This document shows, piece by piece, positions 49,785 to 60,909 of a DNA stretch of 64,000 nucleotides. Numbering within the stretch: the stretch's first letter is position 1; each line of letters opens with the position of its first letter. The notes under the pieces are model-generated. The model saw nothing but the letters and a program-made list of their open reading frames with translations, made no database searches and was not told the origin of the DNA. The stretch comes from Odobenus rosmarus divergens (Eukaryota; Chordata; Mammalia; Carnivora; Odobenidae), in contig NW_004450945.1 of assembly GCF_000321225.1 (NCBI RefSeq), positions 932,046 through 996,045 of the forward strand, written 5' to 3'. The position numbers were made by a program, and so were the translations under genes.

Positions 49785-50200
49785 TCATTCAGTCAAGACA
49801 TATTTATTGAGTGATTCTTCTATGCTAAGCACTATACTAGGTCCTGAGGAAATGGAGCTCTGGACAAAAGAGGCCTGTCCCTCCTTCAACTTAGAGACTA
49901 GTGAGGGAGACAGATGACAGGGAGACACAGGAATTTATCTCCTAGAACTCTGACAAGTGCATGAAGAAAAGAAGACAGGGCACAGTGAAAGCATGCATTA
50001 GAGGGGCCCGAGCCTGATGTCAAGGTGTTTCCCTGAGAGTGACAATTAGACTGAGAGCTGAACGGTGGGGAGATGTTATCTAAGTACTGGGCTGTCTAGA
50101 AAGCTGAAAAAACTACTTTATAAGCTGTGGATGACTTCACAAGGGAAGCAATGGGAACTGAGGCTTGAAAAGTTCATTCAGTATTGCCATGTAGAGAACC
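49785..50200 (-). repeat. L2 3'-end relic
   Basis: actcattcagtcaagacata then tttattgagtgattcttcta and agagactagtgagggagaca. Reverse L2 with a diverged extension. Confidence 0.7.
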
Positions 50201-50630
50201 AGAAAAAGAGCGCTGTGGAAAGAAAAATAGCATAAGCCAAAAGGACCTCACTCCTTAACCTTTTAAGTCAGAGCAGGACAGAAATGCCCACACAGGCATG
50301 CACACACGTATCCACATATATATATATACTCCAGCATACTGACCACTTTGCCACCACCAAGGCTTTTCTTCATTTCAGTCTATTGCAAAAGATTAGCCCA
50401 AAGTCTAAGTAAAATCTGGTTGGGAAGTGGACAGAGGATGTGTGTGGCTTGGCTGTCCAAATAGGAACCCAGAGAAATGTTCTCCAGGTTGGGTAACAAC
50501 AAAGAACCTTTAATTCACACTAAAGTGTAAGTGGCTGCTATCAGGTTCTTTCCTTGAGAAAATTTTTGTTGGAGACCTTGAGGCTATCTCATTAATTGTG
50601 GTACCTCCATTAGAGGCTGAGATGAGGTAG
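50200..50630. other. Intronic sequence
   Basis: Short CA/TA repeat at 50300-50328. Otherwise nothing recognised. Confidence 0.45.
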
Positions 50631-50634
50631 CACA

Positions 50635-50740
50635 AAGTGTGCTGGAAACTTGTGTTCCAGCCTTAGTTCTCCTAACAACTGACTTGTGAAACTCTGGATA
50701 AATCATGACCACTTTCAGAGCCTCTGTTTCGTTCTGTTTT
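50635..50740 (+). repeat. MIR relic
   Basis: gaaactctggataaatcatg then cactttcagagcctctgttt. Forward MIR core. Confidence 0.55.
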
Positions 50741-51024
50741 GAGAAAAAAATAAAAGTGACAGAGCTCTAAGTTCTCCTGTGGATCACCGTGTGACCAAAA
50801 GATGGAGCATTGGTACACTTCCTGGCTCTTCTCTGCATTAGGATTTAAGAGCTGGATTCTGAAAACTACTTTTATTTAAAGCCCTAAACATCCCTTCTAC
50901 CTCTTCTTTCTATCCCATCATATATAAACTACTCAGACTAGTGGCCACCTGCCTATTCTTTCCCTGTTCATACAGGCAGACCTTTGGATTGGGACCCCTG
51001 AAAACAGCAACAATGAAAGTTGTT

Positions 51025-51260
51025 TATGGATATAAGGTAGGCTTTGGAGTCAGCCCTGGTTCCAGTTCTGGCTGCACCACTCACCAGTCGGCTGGGAGAA
51101 AGTTATTTAACCTCACCATGTAGTGTTTCTCATCTGCAAAATAAAAGTGATAAGGCATCTATATGTAGATTTCAAGAGGATGGATGTGAAATTACATATA
51201 GGGTACATAGCATTATGCCTGGCACATACTGCCCGAGTCAGTCTCAATACCTGTTGTTAA
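51025..51260 (+). repeat. MIR, near full length
   Basis: ctttggagtcagccctggtt, gaaagttatttaacctcacc, tgtttctcatctgcaaaata, attatgcctggcacatactg. Forward MIR. Confidence 0.82.
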
Positions 51261-51289
51261 TGATGTGATTTATTAATTTCCTATTATTC

Positions 51290-51470
51290 TTTTTACATAC
51301 ATTATTTCCAATACTATCAATAACACTTTGAGACAGAAATTATTCAGTGCCCACTTTACAGAAGAAGAAAAAGAACAGGAGAGAAGTTTAAGTCTCCCAA
51401 GATCACATTTCAAGGACAGAGCTAAGACTCAATTTCAAGTTTGTGCTTTTTGCTCTACTCAATCCTGATT
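51290..51470 (-). repeat. MIR relic, opposite orientation
   Basis: gtgcccactttacagaagaa, agtctcccaagatcacattt, ggacagagctaagactcaat. Reverse MIR, forming an inverted pair with the preceding copy. Confidence 0.65.
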
Positions 51471-51474
51471 CTTT

Positions 51475-52310
51475 ACCTAGTTAAAAACAGAGTAGCAGTC
51501 ACGGAAACTCTCAGCAAGGCTCAACCTTCTCTTTTGGCTCTTGCCCTGTGGCATCTACCCTGCTCATTATACCCTTGGCAGGGCTTATGCTGGTTTCCTT
51601 GGGACCAGGCAGGGGAGAAAGCTTTGTGGAATGCATTGTGGAGTCCTACTTATCTTCTGAATGAGTAAAGAATTTGAGGCCCTAGGGAAGAGGTGACTTA
51701 CCAATCACATCTCCCCTTCAACAAGTCAAGAAACAATGGAGAGATAATCTATGACAGCAAGGAAAAAGCTCCCTAATGCTCTAAAGTCCCAAAGAGGCCC
51801 CTTCAGGGTTTCAAATCTGAATCATTTTGGATGAGAAGGAAGTTAGTTTCAAAAATGAACTTTCGGAAAGTTGAGATTCATTGTCAATAAATCTTCCCTA
51901 CAGTTTCTGTCTGATGTTTCACATCCAGTTAAAACCTTTAATTCCTCCAGGGAAACTACTAAAACAACAAGAGGCCCTTTGGAAGTTTAGTAATCTACCC
52001 ACTTAGGCAGCTCCAGAACCAGGGAGCCCCCAAGGCCAATTCAGGAGGTCCGCCTAACCTACAAGCACAGGTCCACCAGTGCTAATTTGAAGACAGTTCT
52101 TTGGACAATCTTATACTGTTAGGGATTTCTTAGGGCTCATAAAATAATGTACTCACACTCAGGAATTTCAAACCTGCAGAAAAGTTACCCACTTACCCAA
52201 CTTATTCAGAGTAAATGGTGCACTTATGTTGATCTGCATGGAAAAAGAAAAAGAGAAAGAACAAAAAGCCTCCTGTCAAATCAAGAGAGGTAAGATTCAA
52301 AAACTACATT
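51475..52310. other. Intronic unique sequence
   Basis: No repeat or gene recognised. Confidence 0.45.
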
Positions 52311-52314
52311 CAAC

Positions 52315-52490
52315 TAACATTACTAAACAAGACTGTGTGCCAGGCATTATCACCCTTACTTTACAAAAGTGAAAAAGGAATATAGAGACAATGAGCAAAC
52401 TATCTGAGGTCACTTATCTAGAAAATGACAGAAAGAGGATTGGTTTCATATTGGCAAGTTCAAGTCCAGGCTTCTTTCCACTGGGCTTTG
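52315..52490 (-). repeat. MIR relic
   Basis: actgtgtgccaggcattatc, ccttactttacaaaagtgaa, gaggtcacttatctagaaaa. Reverse MIR. Confidence 0.7.
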
Positions 52491-52499
52491 TGAACTTAT

Positions 52500-52880
52500 G
52501 ATTTTTATTTTCCATTTTTATTCTCCATAGAAGTAAATATTATTAAGAAAAAATAGTGTTTTGCATTTTTTCCACATTCCCTGTTCAGCTTAAACACTAC
52601 ATAAATCCTCATGTCACTATAAGTCAATTCTCATACACCTTTATCTGGTTTTCTGAAAGATACTTCCCCATAATCAGTTGGACTTGGCCATGATCACTCA
52701 TTCATATCAGGTATGCTTCACTTAAATTTCTGTTTTATCTCTTTCTTTAACTGAGTTTTAGAAATACCAGGAGAGGAATTTTCATAGTCTTCACATCCTC
52801 ACAGAAACAGACACATTCTTAATTCCCTTTTGTCACACATTACTCTTTAGGATCAATTATTGGAGTTGTTGCCCTGCTAG
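52500..52880. other. Intronic unique sequence
   Basis: No recognised element. Confidence 0.4.
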
Positions 52881-52896
52881 ACAAAGGCTTTCTTGA

Positions 52897-53087
52897 GGGA
52901 TGCTTGGGTGGCTCAGTCACTTAAGCATCTGCCTTCAGTTCAGGTCATGATCCTGGGGTTCTGGAATCCAGCCCCTCAGCTGGCTCCCTGCTCAGCGGGG
53001 AGTCTGCTCCTCCCTCTGCCCCTCCCCTGCTCTTATTCTCTCCTCCCTTTCTCAAATAAATAAGTAAAATCTTTAAGAAAAACAACC
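52897..53087 (+). mobile_element. CAN-SINE (SINEC type)
   Basis: Complete head, CT-rich middle and tail. Perfect 14-bp target-site duplication AAAGGCTTTCTTGA at 52883-52896 and 53088-53101. Confidence 0.96.
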
Positions 53088-53124
53088 AAAGGCTTTCTTG
53101 AAGACCAATACAATAAGATGCACA

Positions 53125-53430
53125 GCAATAACAACAATAGCACTTATGGAGCACTCTGTGTTAGTCTAGCACTCTGTGCTAGACTCTATAAATACTTTTA
53201 TATACATTTAATACATTTTATATACAGTTCACTTAATCTTCACACTAATCATATGAGACAAAGACACTAATCATATGAGAAAATTTATTTTCTCCTTTTT
53301 ACAATTGAGGAAACTGAGTTCTGGAGATATGTAATAACTGACTCCACACAGCTGATAGGCTGGGAGCAGAAGAGAACAAGTAATTTTAAAGTAATCTCTA
53401 GAGCCTTCGTTATTCAATCTCTTTTATCAG
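53125..53430 (-). repeat. MIR with internal tandem duplications
   Basis: Reverse MIR (ttacaattgaggaaactgag, tgactccacacagctgatag). The 5'-proximal part is expanded by successive short tandem duplications: gcactctgtgttagtcta / gcactctgtgctagact, an AT-rich acttttatatacat / acattttatataca pair, and cactaatcatatgaga repeated 22 bases apart. Confidence 0.75.
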
Positions 53431-53659
53431 AAACTATGGAAAGATAATAGCCTCAAACTTTATTTTGCCATTATATGTAAACACAGGTCCATCTCTAGTT
53501 TCAAAGTCTCATTCTCTTTTTAGAAGTGTTGGAAACCAATCTTAACTACCTTTTATGAAATCACAAATCACAGATTCTTTGGTTTGGGTGGACTTGATAA
53601 TCTGCCTAACCACACAGTTCATTAATTCTGTGCTGTATTAACTGTCAAAAAGATTTGGA

Positions 53660-53876
53660 GGGGCACCTGAGTGGCTCAGTCATTAAAGGTCTGCCTTCAG
53701 CTCGGGTCATGATCCCGGGGTCCTGGGATCGAGCCCCGCATCGGGCTCCCTGCTCCATGAGAAGCCTGCTTCTCCCTCTCCCACTCCTCCTGCTTGTGTT
53801 CCCTCTCTCTGTCTCTCTCTGTCAAATAAATAAATAAATAAATCTTAAAAAAAAAAGATACATTGAGATTTAAAAA
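53660..53876 (+). mobile_element. CAN-SINE with extended 3' tail
   Basis: Near-consensus element with (AAAT)n tail, then an A run, a short non-SINE stretch (gatacattgagattt), a second A run and the target-site duplication. Duplication AAAAGATTTGGA at 53648-53659 and 53877-53888, so the extra stretch was part of the inserted molecule. Confidence 0.93.
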
Positions 53877-54329
53877 AAAAGATTTGGAATATATTAATAT
53901 GGCCCAAGGCTTTTTATGTTCCTAGAATGGTATATTGTGATTATTACCATGCCATAATCATTCCTAAAATTATCTGTGGAGTATTTAAAGGGTGTAAGGG
54001 AGCTTATTATCTTAACTTCAAGAAGTGGAGAAGTCAGTGCTGCTAGATGGCCCTGTTTCTAGCTCTCTGTGTGTCAACTCTTTTCATTAAAATATATCAG
54101 TATTAAGATGAAAATGGAAGGTTCACCTTAACCACATCGAGGGGCCTAAAACATGTCATTGTCATAGCTACGGTATTGACTGCCCACTCAATAATTCTCA
54201 TGAATATCTGATCCTGAATGGTGATACCACACTCAAGCCATGATACCTATTTATCTACCTTCCCTATACTGGAGTTCCTGCATTTGTAACTAGGAAATCG
54301 CCATGCTATTTATTGGTCTTCACCATATG

Positions 54330-54475
54330 GTGCTTCCATTTCTCATCTGTAATTTTGGGATAATAATAATGCATAAGCAGCAGTGATGTAGCAATGGCCA
54401 AATGAGACAACACAGGAAGCACCATACACTGTGCCTGAGCCAGAGTAAGGTGGGCACTAAAGGCTTGTTGAAATA
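54330..54475 (+). repeat. MIR relic
   Basis: ccatttctcatctgtaattt then tgggataataataatgcata, and actgtgcctgagccaga. Forward MIR 3' half. Confidence 0.65.
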
Positions 54476-54479
54476 GAAT

Positions 54480-55460
54480 CTGTGAATGATGGCACCACTT
54501 TTTTTATAAAGGCCACATTACCTAAGACGGAGACCTGTCAGAAAACTGTTGCTGCTAGTGTTTCTGATCATCACAGTGTTGTTTCTACTGCTGCCGTTTA
54601 ACAACCTCAATTAGAAAACCCAGAAGGATAGTCAACCAAAAGGAGCCTCTGGGCAAGCATTTAACCTCAAATTATTGCACAACCTGTTGATCTACCTTTT
54701 ATCAAGGCTCACTCCAGACACTTCACATGTCCATGCAGATTAAGCTACTAAGACTTCTAAAAAGTACAAGAGGATTTATCCACTCAGTACTGCAGTCAGA
54801 CAAGTGGTTCCTAGTCACAAAACACCATCAGCACACAAAACTTCTCTTTCTAGAACAAGACTGGGATGACTTAAATAAATTCCTTTAGTAGCCAGTTGGT
54901 AAAAATTTGTATAAAACATCACAACTCAAGCTTAATTAACTACTTAACTTTAAAATTTTAAATATGAGGATTCATTTTTCCTCCCCTTTTTATTTCAGGT
55001 CAAAAAAAGGATTCAAATTCTGTATATGATAACAGAGGTGTCTTTCAACAAACCAATGCTGGTATGCACAAAGCTATGTCAAAATACAGATTTATAGTTT
55101 TGCAAACTCTAGAATTTTTTTAACGTATATTAATAATACCATTTTTTAACTCAGATATCAAATCTATGTTGATGAATTATAACTAAGCCCTATTTTCCTA
55201 TCATTTAGTCATTCTGGATTTTTTACATCTTTTCTGTGGACAAAATAATGGACAACTGGATGATTAACTGACAGATCCAAACTCGATGTTTTAGAACCAT
55301 TGAAATGTAGTCACTGTCTTCCTTTCCTACTCCAACACAAAATAAGAAGGCTATGTCACAACTTTGAACTTAGGTTTTTTATTATTCAAATGTCACATGC
55401 ATAAAGTTAATACAAATAAATTCTTTTCCAAACACCAAGTTAGCAGGTGGTACATGGGGA
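54480..55460. other. Intronic unique sequence
   Basis: No repeat or gene recognised. Confidence 0.45.
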
Positions 55461-55464
55461 CTTG

Positions 55465-55645
55465 CACAAAAAGAGCAATGACTTTGAGTCAGGAGAAACG
55501 AGTGAGCTCAAGCCACTTACTGGTTATGGGACCCGAGACCGACTTCACATCTCTGTGCCTTAGTTTCTTCATCATGAAGATAAGGATAGTTAAAAGCAAG
55601 CAACCTGAGAGGGTTGCTGTGAATGTTAAAATGAGGCAGTGAGGG
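55465..55645 (+). repeat. MIR, near full length
   Basis: gactttgagtcaggagaaac, catctctgtgccttagtttc, gagggttgctgtgaatgtta. Forward MIR. Confidence 0.75.
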
Positions 55646-55739
55646 TGGAACTCTTAGGACAAAGGAGGGGCTTACTGTTTTTTTCTGAAGGAAAGAATTG
55701 ATGAGTTAAAAAAAAACAAACAGGAAAAATGGTCTTTTC

Positions 55740-55865
55740 CTGTCAGACTCTATGTTCTGTGAAAGCAGGAACCTTGTTGGCCATTTCATCATTGTGTGCC
55801 TAGGATTTCACCATGGTCCACATTTGGTTCAAAAACAGTTCAATTGAATAATTCAGTAATGGTTT
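55740..55865 (+). repeat. L2 3'-end relic
   Basis: tctatgttctgtgaaagcag then gaaccttgttggcc and a terminal ttgaataattcag-like end. Confidence 0.55.
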
Positions 55866-56109
55866 AATTGAATCAGTTTGCATTAATGTCTGTTATTCCT
55901 TTTATTCTTTTTCTTTTGTTGAGACAAGTATAGTAGATACTGTTCTTCCTATTATCCACTGTCATTTCCACAATACTCTAGTCCTATGTCTATAATAAAA
56001 GATGGTATCAAGTATTCAAATATTGTTTAAAAAATTATCACAAGCAGCAACTTAAATGCCATTTGGTTTAAGTAAAATCAATAGACCTTACTTACAATGG
56101 ACTGAACAT

Positions 56110-56345
56110 GTGAGTGGTAGAGATATAATAATAAAAAATATTTGTATAATCTACTATACGCAGATACTTCTGTTCTAAGAACTTTGTATGTGTCAGTATA
56201 TTTAATCCTCATAATATGACAGATCCTATTATTAGCCTATTTTTACAGATAGGGAAAGTGAGAGAGTAATCTATATATGGTTTCACGGCTAATTAAAAAG
56301 TAAAGCTGGACTGTGAACTCAGGCACTATGGCTTTAGGAAAGTGT
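56110..56345 (-). repeat. MIR, near full length
   Basis: tatttaatcctcataatatg, ttattagcctatttttacag, ggtttcacggctaattaaaa. Reverse MIR. Confidence 0.72.
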
Positions 56346-56509
56346 CATTAACTACTTTCTACATCCTTTCTATGAGGTATAACCCATAGCCCCCATCTTA
56401 AATGAAGGAATGATTGCCACCTCTAATTGAACAAAATTAAGAAAAGTAAAACATAAGAAAGAAAGGAGGGAAGAACTGATTATTGAAGATCAAAGATATT
56501 TTGATATAA

Positions 56510-56670
56510 ACTTTTAAAAATTATTTGACTGTATAAACAGACTAAGGAAGAAAAACCATAAAATCATTACAAGTGATACAGAAAAAGCATTTGACAATAT
56601 CCAACTTTCATAAAGGAAACTAGGAATAGAGGGGAACTTCCTCAGCTTGATCAAGAATATCTACAAGAAA
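56510..56670 (+). pseudogene. L1 ORF2 fragment, 5' of a SINE
   Basis: acagaaaaagcatttgacaa and gatcaagaatatctacaaga are reverse transcriptase region signatures of old L1. Split by the CAN-SINE that follows. Confidence 0.82.
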
Positions 56671-56867
56671 GGGGCGCCTGGGTGACTCAGTCATTATGTG
56701 TCTGCTTTGGGCTCAGGTCATGATCCCAGAGTCCTGGGATCAAGCCCTGCATCGGGCTCCCTGCTCAGTAGGAAGCCTGCTTCTTCCTCTCTCACTCCCC
56801 CTGCTTGTGTTCCCTCTCTCACTGTCAGATTCTCTGTCAAATAAATAAATAAAATCTTAAAAAAAAA
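56671..56867 (+). mobile_element. CAN-SINE nested in L1
   Basis: Complete element (ggggcgcctgggtgactcag to an AAATAAATAAAATCTT tail). L1 sequence is continuous across it, which dates the SINE after the L1. Confidence 0.95.
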
Positions 56868-57215
56868 TAAGAACTTATGTAATGGCAAGAAACTGGATGC
56901 TTCCTAAGATTGGGAATGAGGGAAGAATATTTTTTCTCACCAGTTCTATTCAAAATTATACTGGTGGAATAAGACAAGAAAGGCATATAAAATGTATACA
57001 AATAGGGAAGAAATAAATAAAACTGCCTTTATTCACTGGTGACATAGTTTATTTATAAAATTCCCAAGAGTTTACAGAAATCTCCTGAACTGATAAGTTA
57101 ATGTAGCAAAGTCACAAAACATAAGGTTACTATATAAAAGTTGTTTTTCTGTATATCAGAAATGAACAATTAGAAATTAAAAAACAATTTATACTAGCAC
57201 CAAAAAGGAGAGAAA
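56868..57215 (+). pseudogene. L1 ORF2 fragment, 3' of the SINE
   Basis: Continues the reverse transcriptase region: aaataaataaaactgccttt, attcactggtgacatag, gtatatcagaaatgaacaat and tatactagcaccaaaaagg. Degenerate. Confidence 0.82.
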
Positions 57216-57330
57216 TGTTTGTGGTTCCTTTCTTTTCTTCTTCATTTCCTTTGCCTGTCTTTGTGTTTTCTTTGTATTTACATCTTGTCTTCTTTCCTTC
57301 CTTCCTCTTCCTCTCCACACTTTCACTTTT
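57216..57330. repeat. Pyrimidine-rich tract
   Basis: About 110 bases of T/C-rich sequence (ttcctttcttttcttcttca, cttccttccttcctcttcc) at the right edge of the L1 fragment. Confidence 0.75.
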
Positions 57331-57334
57331 CAGT

Positions 57335-58735
57335 GTAGGTTACACCACATTCCAAAAGGAATGTGACATAATTCATAAAGCAAGAGACTACGATAGGCAA
57401 TGGTCTTGGTGAAAAAATAGAGCCTTTCCTCATTCCATACAGGAAAATAAATTCTGTATTGCTCTAAAATGAAGGTCAGAAAAGTATATAAATGTTATAT
57501 ACTTGCATCTTCTTTCTGAATTTAAGAAGGAAAAGAGACTACAGAAAACAAAACAATGGGAGAAAAAGAGTATGACTACCACAGAGTCACTGAATCAGAA
57601 AAAAAATCTGGATTTGCAAGAGGCAAAGACACTGAGGGGTTAGGGGCAGAATACACTCAGAGTTATGAGTGGTTGACCTGCTACTAATCTCAAGCTCATC
57701 ACCTCCATCTCCTTCAGGCAAACCTAGCATGGATTAGATTATTGGCACACCAGTCTTTAGCAAGTGTATCAGAATCTACTTAGTATGGTCTCGAGACCAG
57801 CACAAAAGAATGATGATCTATAGGTAGAGTTCCAAGAGTTTCAAAAAATATATATAGGAAAGAAAATATCCGAGTTTCCCCTCCCCCTCAAAACAAACAA
57901 AGAAGCAAAAAAAATTAAAAAATCATTATTTTCAGCCATGTCACAGATGCCTATTACCTACAATCTTTGGCTTACGGCCCCATCTCAAGCATCCACTTGC
58001 ATGGCTTCATTGGCAAAGTAACAGAAATACCCAAGATGACCTCTCCTCTGATGTGAGAAGTTAATAAAGGCTATAAATGGAAACATATAAAGTGCTATAT
58101 AAAGCATATATATTTTAGTATTCAACTAATTCTTCAAATTACTTGAACTAATCCATTACAGATTTGGTACTCTTTCACACATTTACATTCTTCAGAAAAA
58201 TTTTGGATTTTGAGGAGTGGATATCCAAGGAAATGCTTTCCTTAGAAATATACATTAATTAAAACCAAGGAAGAAGAAAACAAGGTGTAACAGGTTTTTT
58301 TTTGTATGAATTAAGCTTAATAAAATACCTGAAACATGAGTGTTTATTTGGGGAATGATAGTACCTAAATCTAAATATGGTTTTGCCTTAGTAACCAACA
58401 GATTACTTTATAAAGCATGGAATACAATGTATGCCAAAAAAGGAGTCACTGAATGAAATTTGAATAGGCACAATTATTTTGAATTTATGCTAATCTAAAG
58501 GTAAGAGAATTTTCATAGTGGTAAAGAGCTTGTCTTGAGCAAGATGATCTACCTGAGTACTTCTAGCTCTGGTGTTCTACATTTCTATTGGTCACTCAAT
58601 TAAAAAGAAATAACTGGCCTGTTTACAGAGTAAATAGTAATAGACAACTAAAGACAATAGCAGAAAAACAAAAGAACATCTGGTGCTGTAGGCAACAGAG
58701 GACAGTAATATAGACTCAAGACTCCTTGAATGGGA
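57335..58735. other. AT-rich intronic sequence
   Basis: 1.4 kb without a confident repeat or gene. Confidence 0.45.
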
Positions 58736-58737
58736 AG

Positions 58738-58798
58738 GTTGCTTTCCTTTTACAGATGAGAACCCTGAAGTTTAAACAGGGCAATGAATCAGTTACAG
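58738..58798 (-). repeat. MIR core fragment cut by MER20
   Basis: cttttacagatgagaaccct...gggcaatgaatcagttaca, a partial reverse MIR ending at the MER20 start. Confidence 0.45.
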
Positions 58799-59028
58799 CA
58801 GTGGTTCTCAATTAGAGGTGATTTTTGTCCCCCAGGGAATATTTTGAAATGCTTGGAGACATTTTTGGTTGTTCGAGAGCTTGAGGAATAAGCATAGTAT
58901 TGGCATCTAATGGAAAGGGGCCAGGCATCCTGCTAAACATTCTACAGTGCACAGACAAGCCTTCCCCCACCCCCAACAAGGAATGATCCAGCCCAAAATG
59001 TCAATAGTGTGGAGGTTAAGAAGCCCTG
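58799..59028 (+). mobile_element. MER20 hAT-Charlie element, full length
   Basis: Begins cagtggttctcaattagagg and ends ggaggttaagaagccctg. Inside are tgcttggagacatttttggt, catcctgctaaacattctac and cagcccaaaatgtcaatagt, matching MER20 throughout. The 8-bp flanks AGTTACAG / AGTTGCTA look like a decayed target-site duplication. Confidence 0.92.
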
Positions 59029-59029
59029 A

Positions 59030-59645
59030 GTTGCTATACAACAAGGTAAGCTAGTTACGTTTCTGTGTGTCTAGAAGTAAAGAAGGCTATATTACTAAAT
59101 ATACTGTGCATCACTGAAATCATTTCATTTTGTTTGTCATGATGGAACAGAGACTGAAAATTCTTGACAGTGCCAACTCCGGTTAACTTTCCATTACATA
59201 ACGCACTGGATTCAAGAGTCTGGTCAAACAAACATCATCAAGAAAAATTTCAAACATTTGGAAACAGAAGAATTAAATATGCCTCTAAAAATAGTTCTAT
59301 CAATTATCAGCAACTGCATTAGTAGAGGGATTCTACGAAAGTGAATAATACCTACATTGGTTTGGTCTAAACAAAAGAGAAAAAGAATATAACAGAACAG
59401 CTAAGCATGCCACTAACAGGCCTAAGCCATCCTTCCTCACTGCCCGCGCCACCCCCCCCGCCGCCCCATTCCAGCCAGGATTGGATTCCTTCCTGAGGAA
59501 TTCAATTCTTGGCCTCTGAAGGTATCACCTAGGATCGATTTGAAGAAATGTGTCTGTAGGAAGTTCTACAAGGTGCAGCTCTGGGGGACCCATAGAATGA
59601 CAATAATGTCCACAGATCTGCATGACACTACAGTGACAGCTAAAG
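59030..59645. other. Intronic sequence with a C-rich patch
   Basis: ctgcccgcgccacccccccc region at 59440-59467 is the most C-rich short stretch in this part. No gene. Confidence 0.45.
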
Positions 59646-59649
59646 AGAC

Positions 59650-59825
59650 CATAGAGTGTTAGAGCTAGAAGTAAGGGAGAGGTTATTTTAGTCAACTTTC
59701 AGTCAAGGAAACAGAGGTCCTGAGATGGGAGATGGAGGAGAGTGACTGGTCCAATGTCAAATAACAAGTTAATGTCACAGCCAGAATTCTGTTCTCCGGA
59801 ATAGCCTGGCTCCCATTCAACTAAT
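59650..59825 (-). repeat. MIR-type relic
   Basis: gagtgttagagctagaagta...caaggaaacagaggtcctga...cacagccagaattctg. Family assignment within the old MIR-like SINEs is uncertain. Confidence 0.5.
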
Positions 59826-59849
59826 GGTAGATGTGTAGATTAAGTAAAT

Positions 59850-60090
59850 ATGTACTCTACCTACTCTGTACGAACTTTGTTGGGTTCTGCATATGCGATT
59901 GGTTTTACCCACATAGTGGGAAGCACTATATTTCGTTCTGCTGAAAAGATTTTCCAGGAGATTGGAAGTCTGAAAAGAAAAAACAACTTTGCCAGGGTTA
60001 CAAAGCTAGCAAGTGGCAGAGCCTGGATTCAAACCAGTGTCATCTCATTCCAAGTTCAAAATATTGAACTGTTTGGGTTACTCAGTGTGC
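59850..60090 (-). repeat. MIR relic
   Basis: gccagggttacaaagctagc then aagtggcagagcctggattc. Clear at the right end, diverged at the left. Confidence 0.6.
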
Positions 60091-60094
60091 CAGG

Positions 60095-60585
60095 GAAAAT
60101 AAGAAGGTAGGGGAAAAGAGGCAAGGATTACCATCATATTGGAGATGAAAAGCACAATGACTTCTCCTGATAAAAACATGAATATATAATAAGTACAAGA
60201 TTAGAAAATAACCTGCCTCATCTATTTTCAATATCCACGTTCCTCTCTTTCTTCAAACCCCTGTCCCATACTGTATATATAGTACTGTAACAAGGAGATG
60301 AACTACTGGAAAGACTTTTCCAATAATCCAAGATAGAAACTTTTCCTGTATATGACCATAAGACTCAAAAAAAGAAAAAAATCACAACTGCTGCAAGGAG
60401 CAGGTAACCTAGGATATACTTATTCTTTTGGGAGTCATGACCCTATTGCCAAACTAATGAGAGTTATCAATACTCTCAGAAAAAAATGCACACATATGCA
60501 CACAGTTCTGACAAAATTTCACCTACAAACTATTCATGAAAATCCCAGAAGCCAATCAGTGGACCTCAAATTCTTTAGGGGAAGA
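60095..60585. other. Intronic unique sequence
   Basis: No recognised element. The 110-codon open frame on the plus strand from 60352 crosses into a MIR and is not a gene. Confidence 0.45.
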
Positions 60586-60589
60586 ATTT

Positions 60590-60700
60590 TTGTTTTAAAA
60601 CAAGCTCCGCCACCAAGTAGATGTATGACTCTGAACAAATTAAATGAACCTCAGTGTCTCAGTTTCTCCAATTTAAGAGGGTAGATTTGCATTCTAGATT
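60590..60700 (+). repeat. MIR relic
   Basis: gactctgaacaaattaaatg then aacctcagtgtctcagtttc. Forward MIR core. Confidence 0.65.
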
Positions 60701-60724
60701 TGTCATTCTATGTTGCTGATGGAA

Positions 60725-60905
60725 GCAGCCGAATATGGTGGAAGGTAGTCCAGAAGTCAGAAAACCCCATCTGCCATCACAGGTGTGTGATCCAAGGAGG
60801 TTCATTTCCCCTCTCTGGGGCTTATTCCCTGCAGTTGTAAAGTGAGGAGTTAATAAAAGATGACCTGTAAAGTACCTTTCAGCTCTAATGGTTTGAGATT
60901 CCTAA
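60725..60905 (+). repeat. MIR-type relic
   Basis: gtgtgtgatccaaggaggtt, ctctggggcttattccctgc, agtacctttcagctctaatg. Forward MIR-like. Confidence 0.55.
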
Positions 60906-60909
60906 TTCA

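Noticed and set aside
53660..53837. 60-codon open frame over the SINE head
   Set aside because: Typical antisense/sense frame inside a CAN-SINE, repeated in other copies.
60352..60684. 110-codon open frame, plus strand
   Set aside because: Overlaps a MIR, opposite strand to TP63, no domain.
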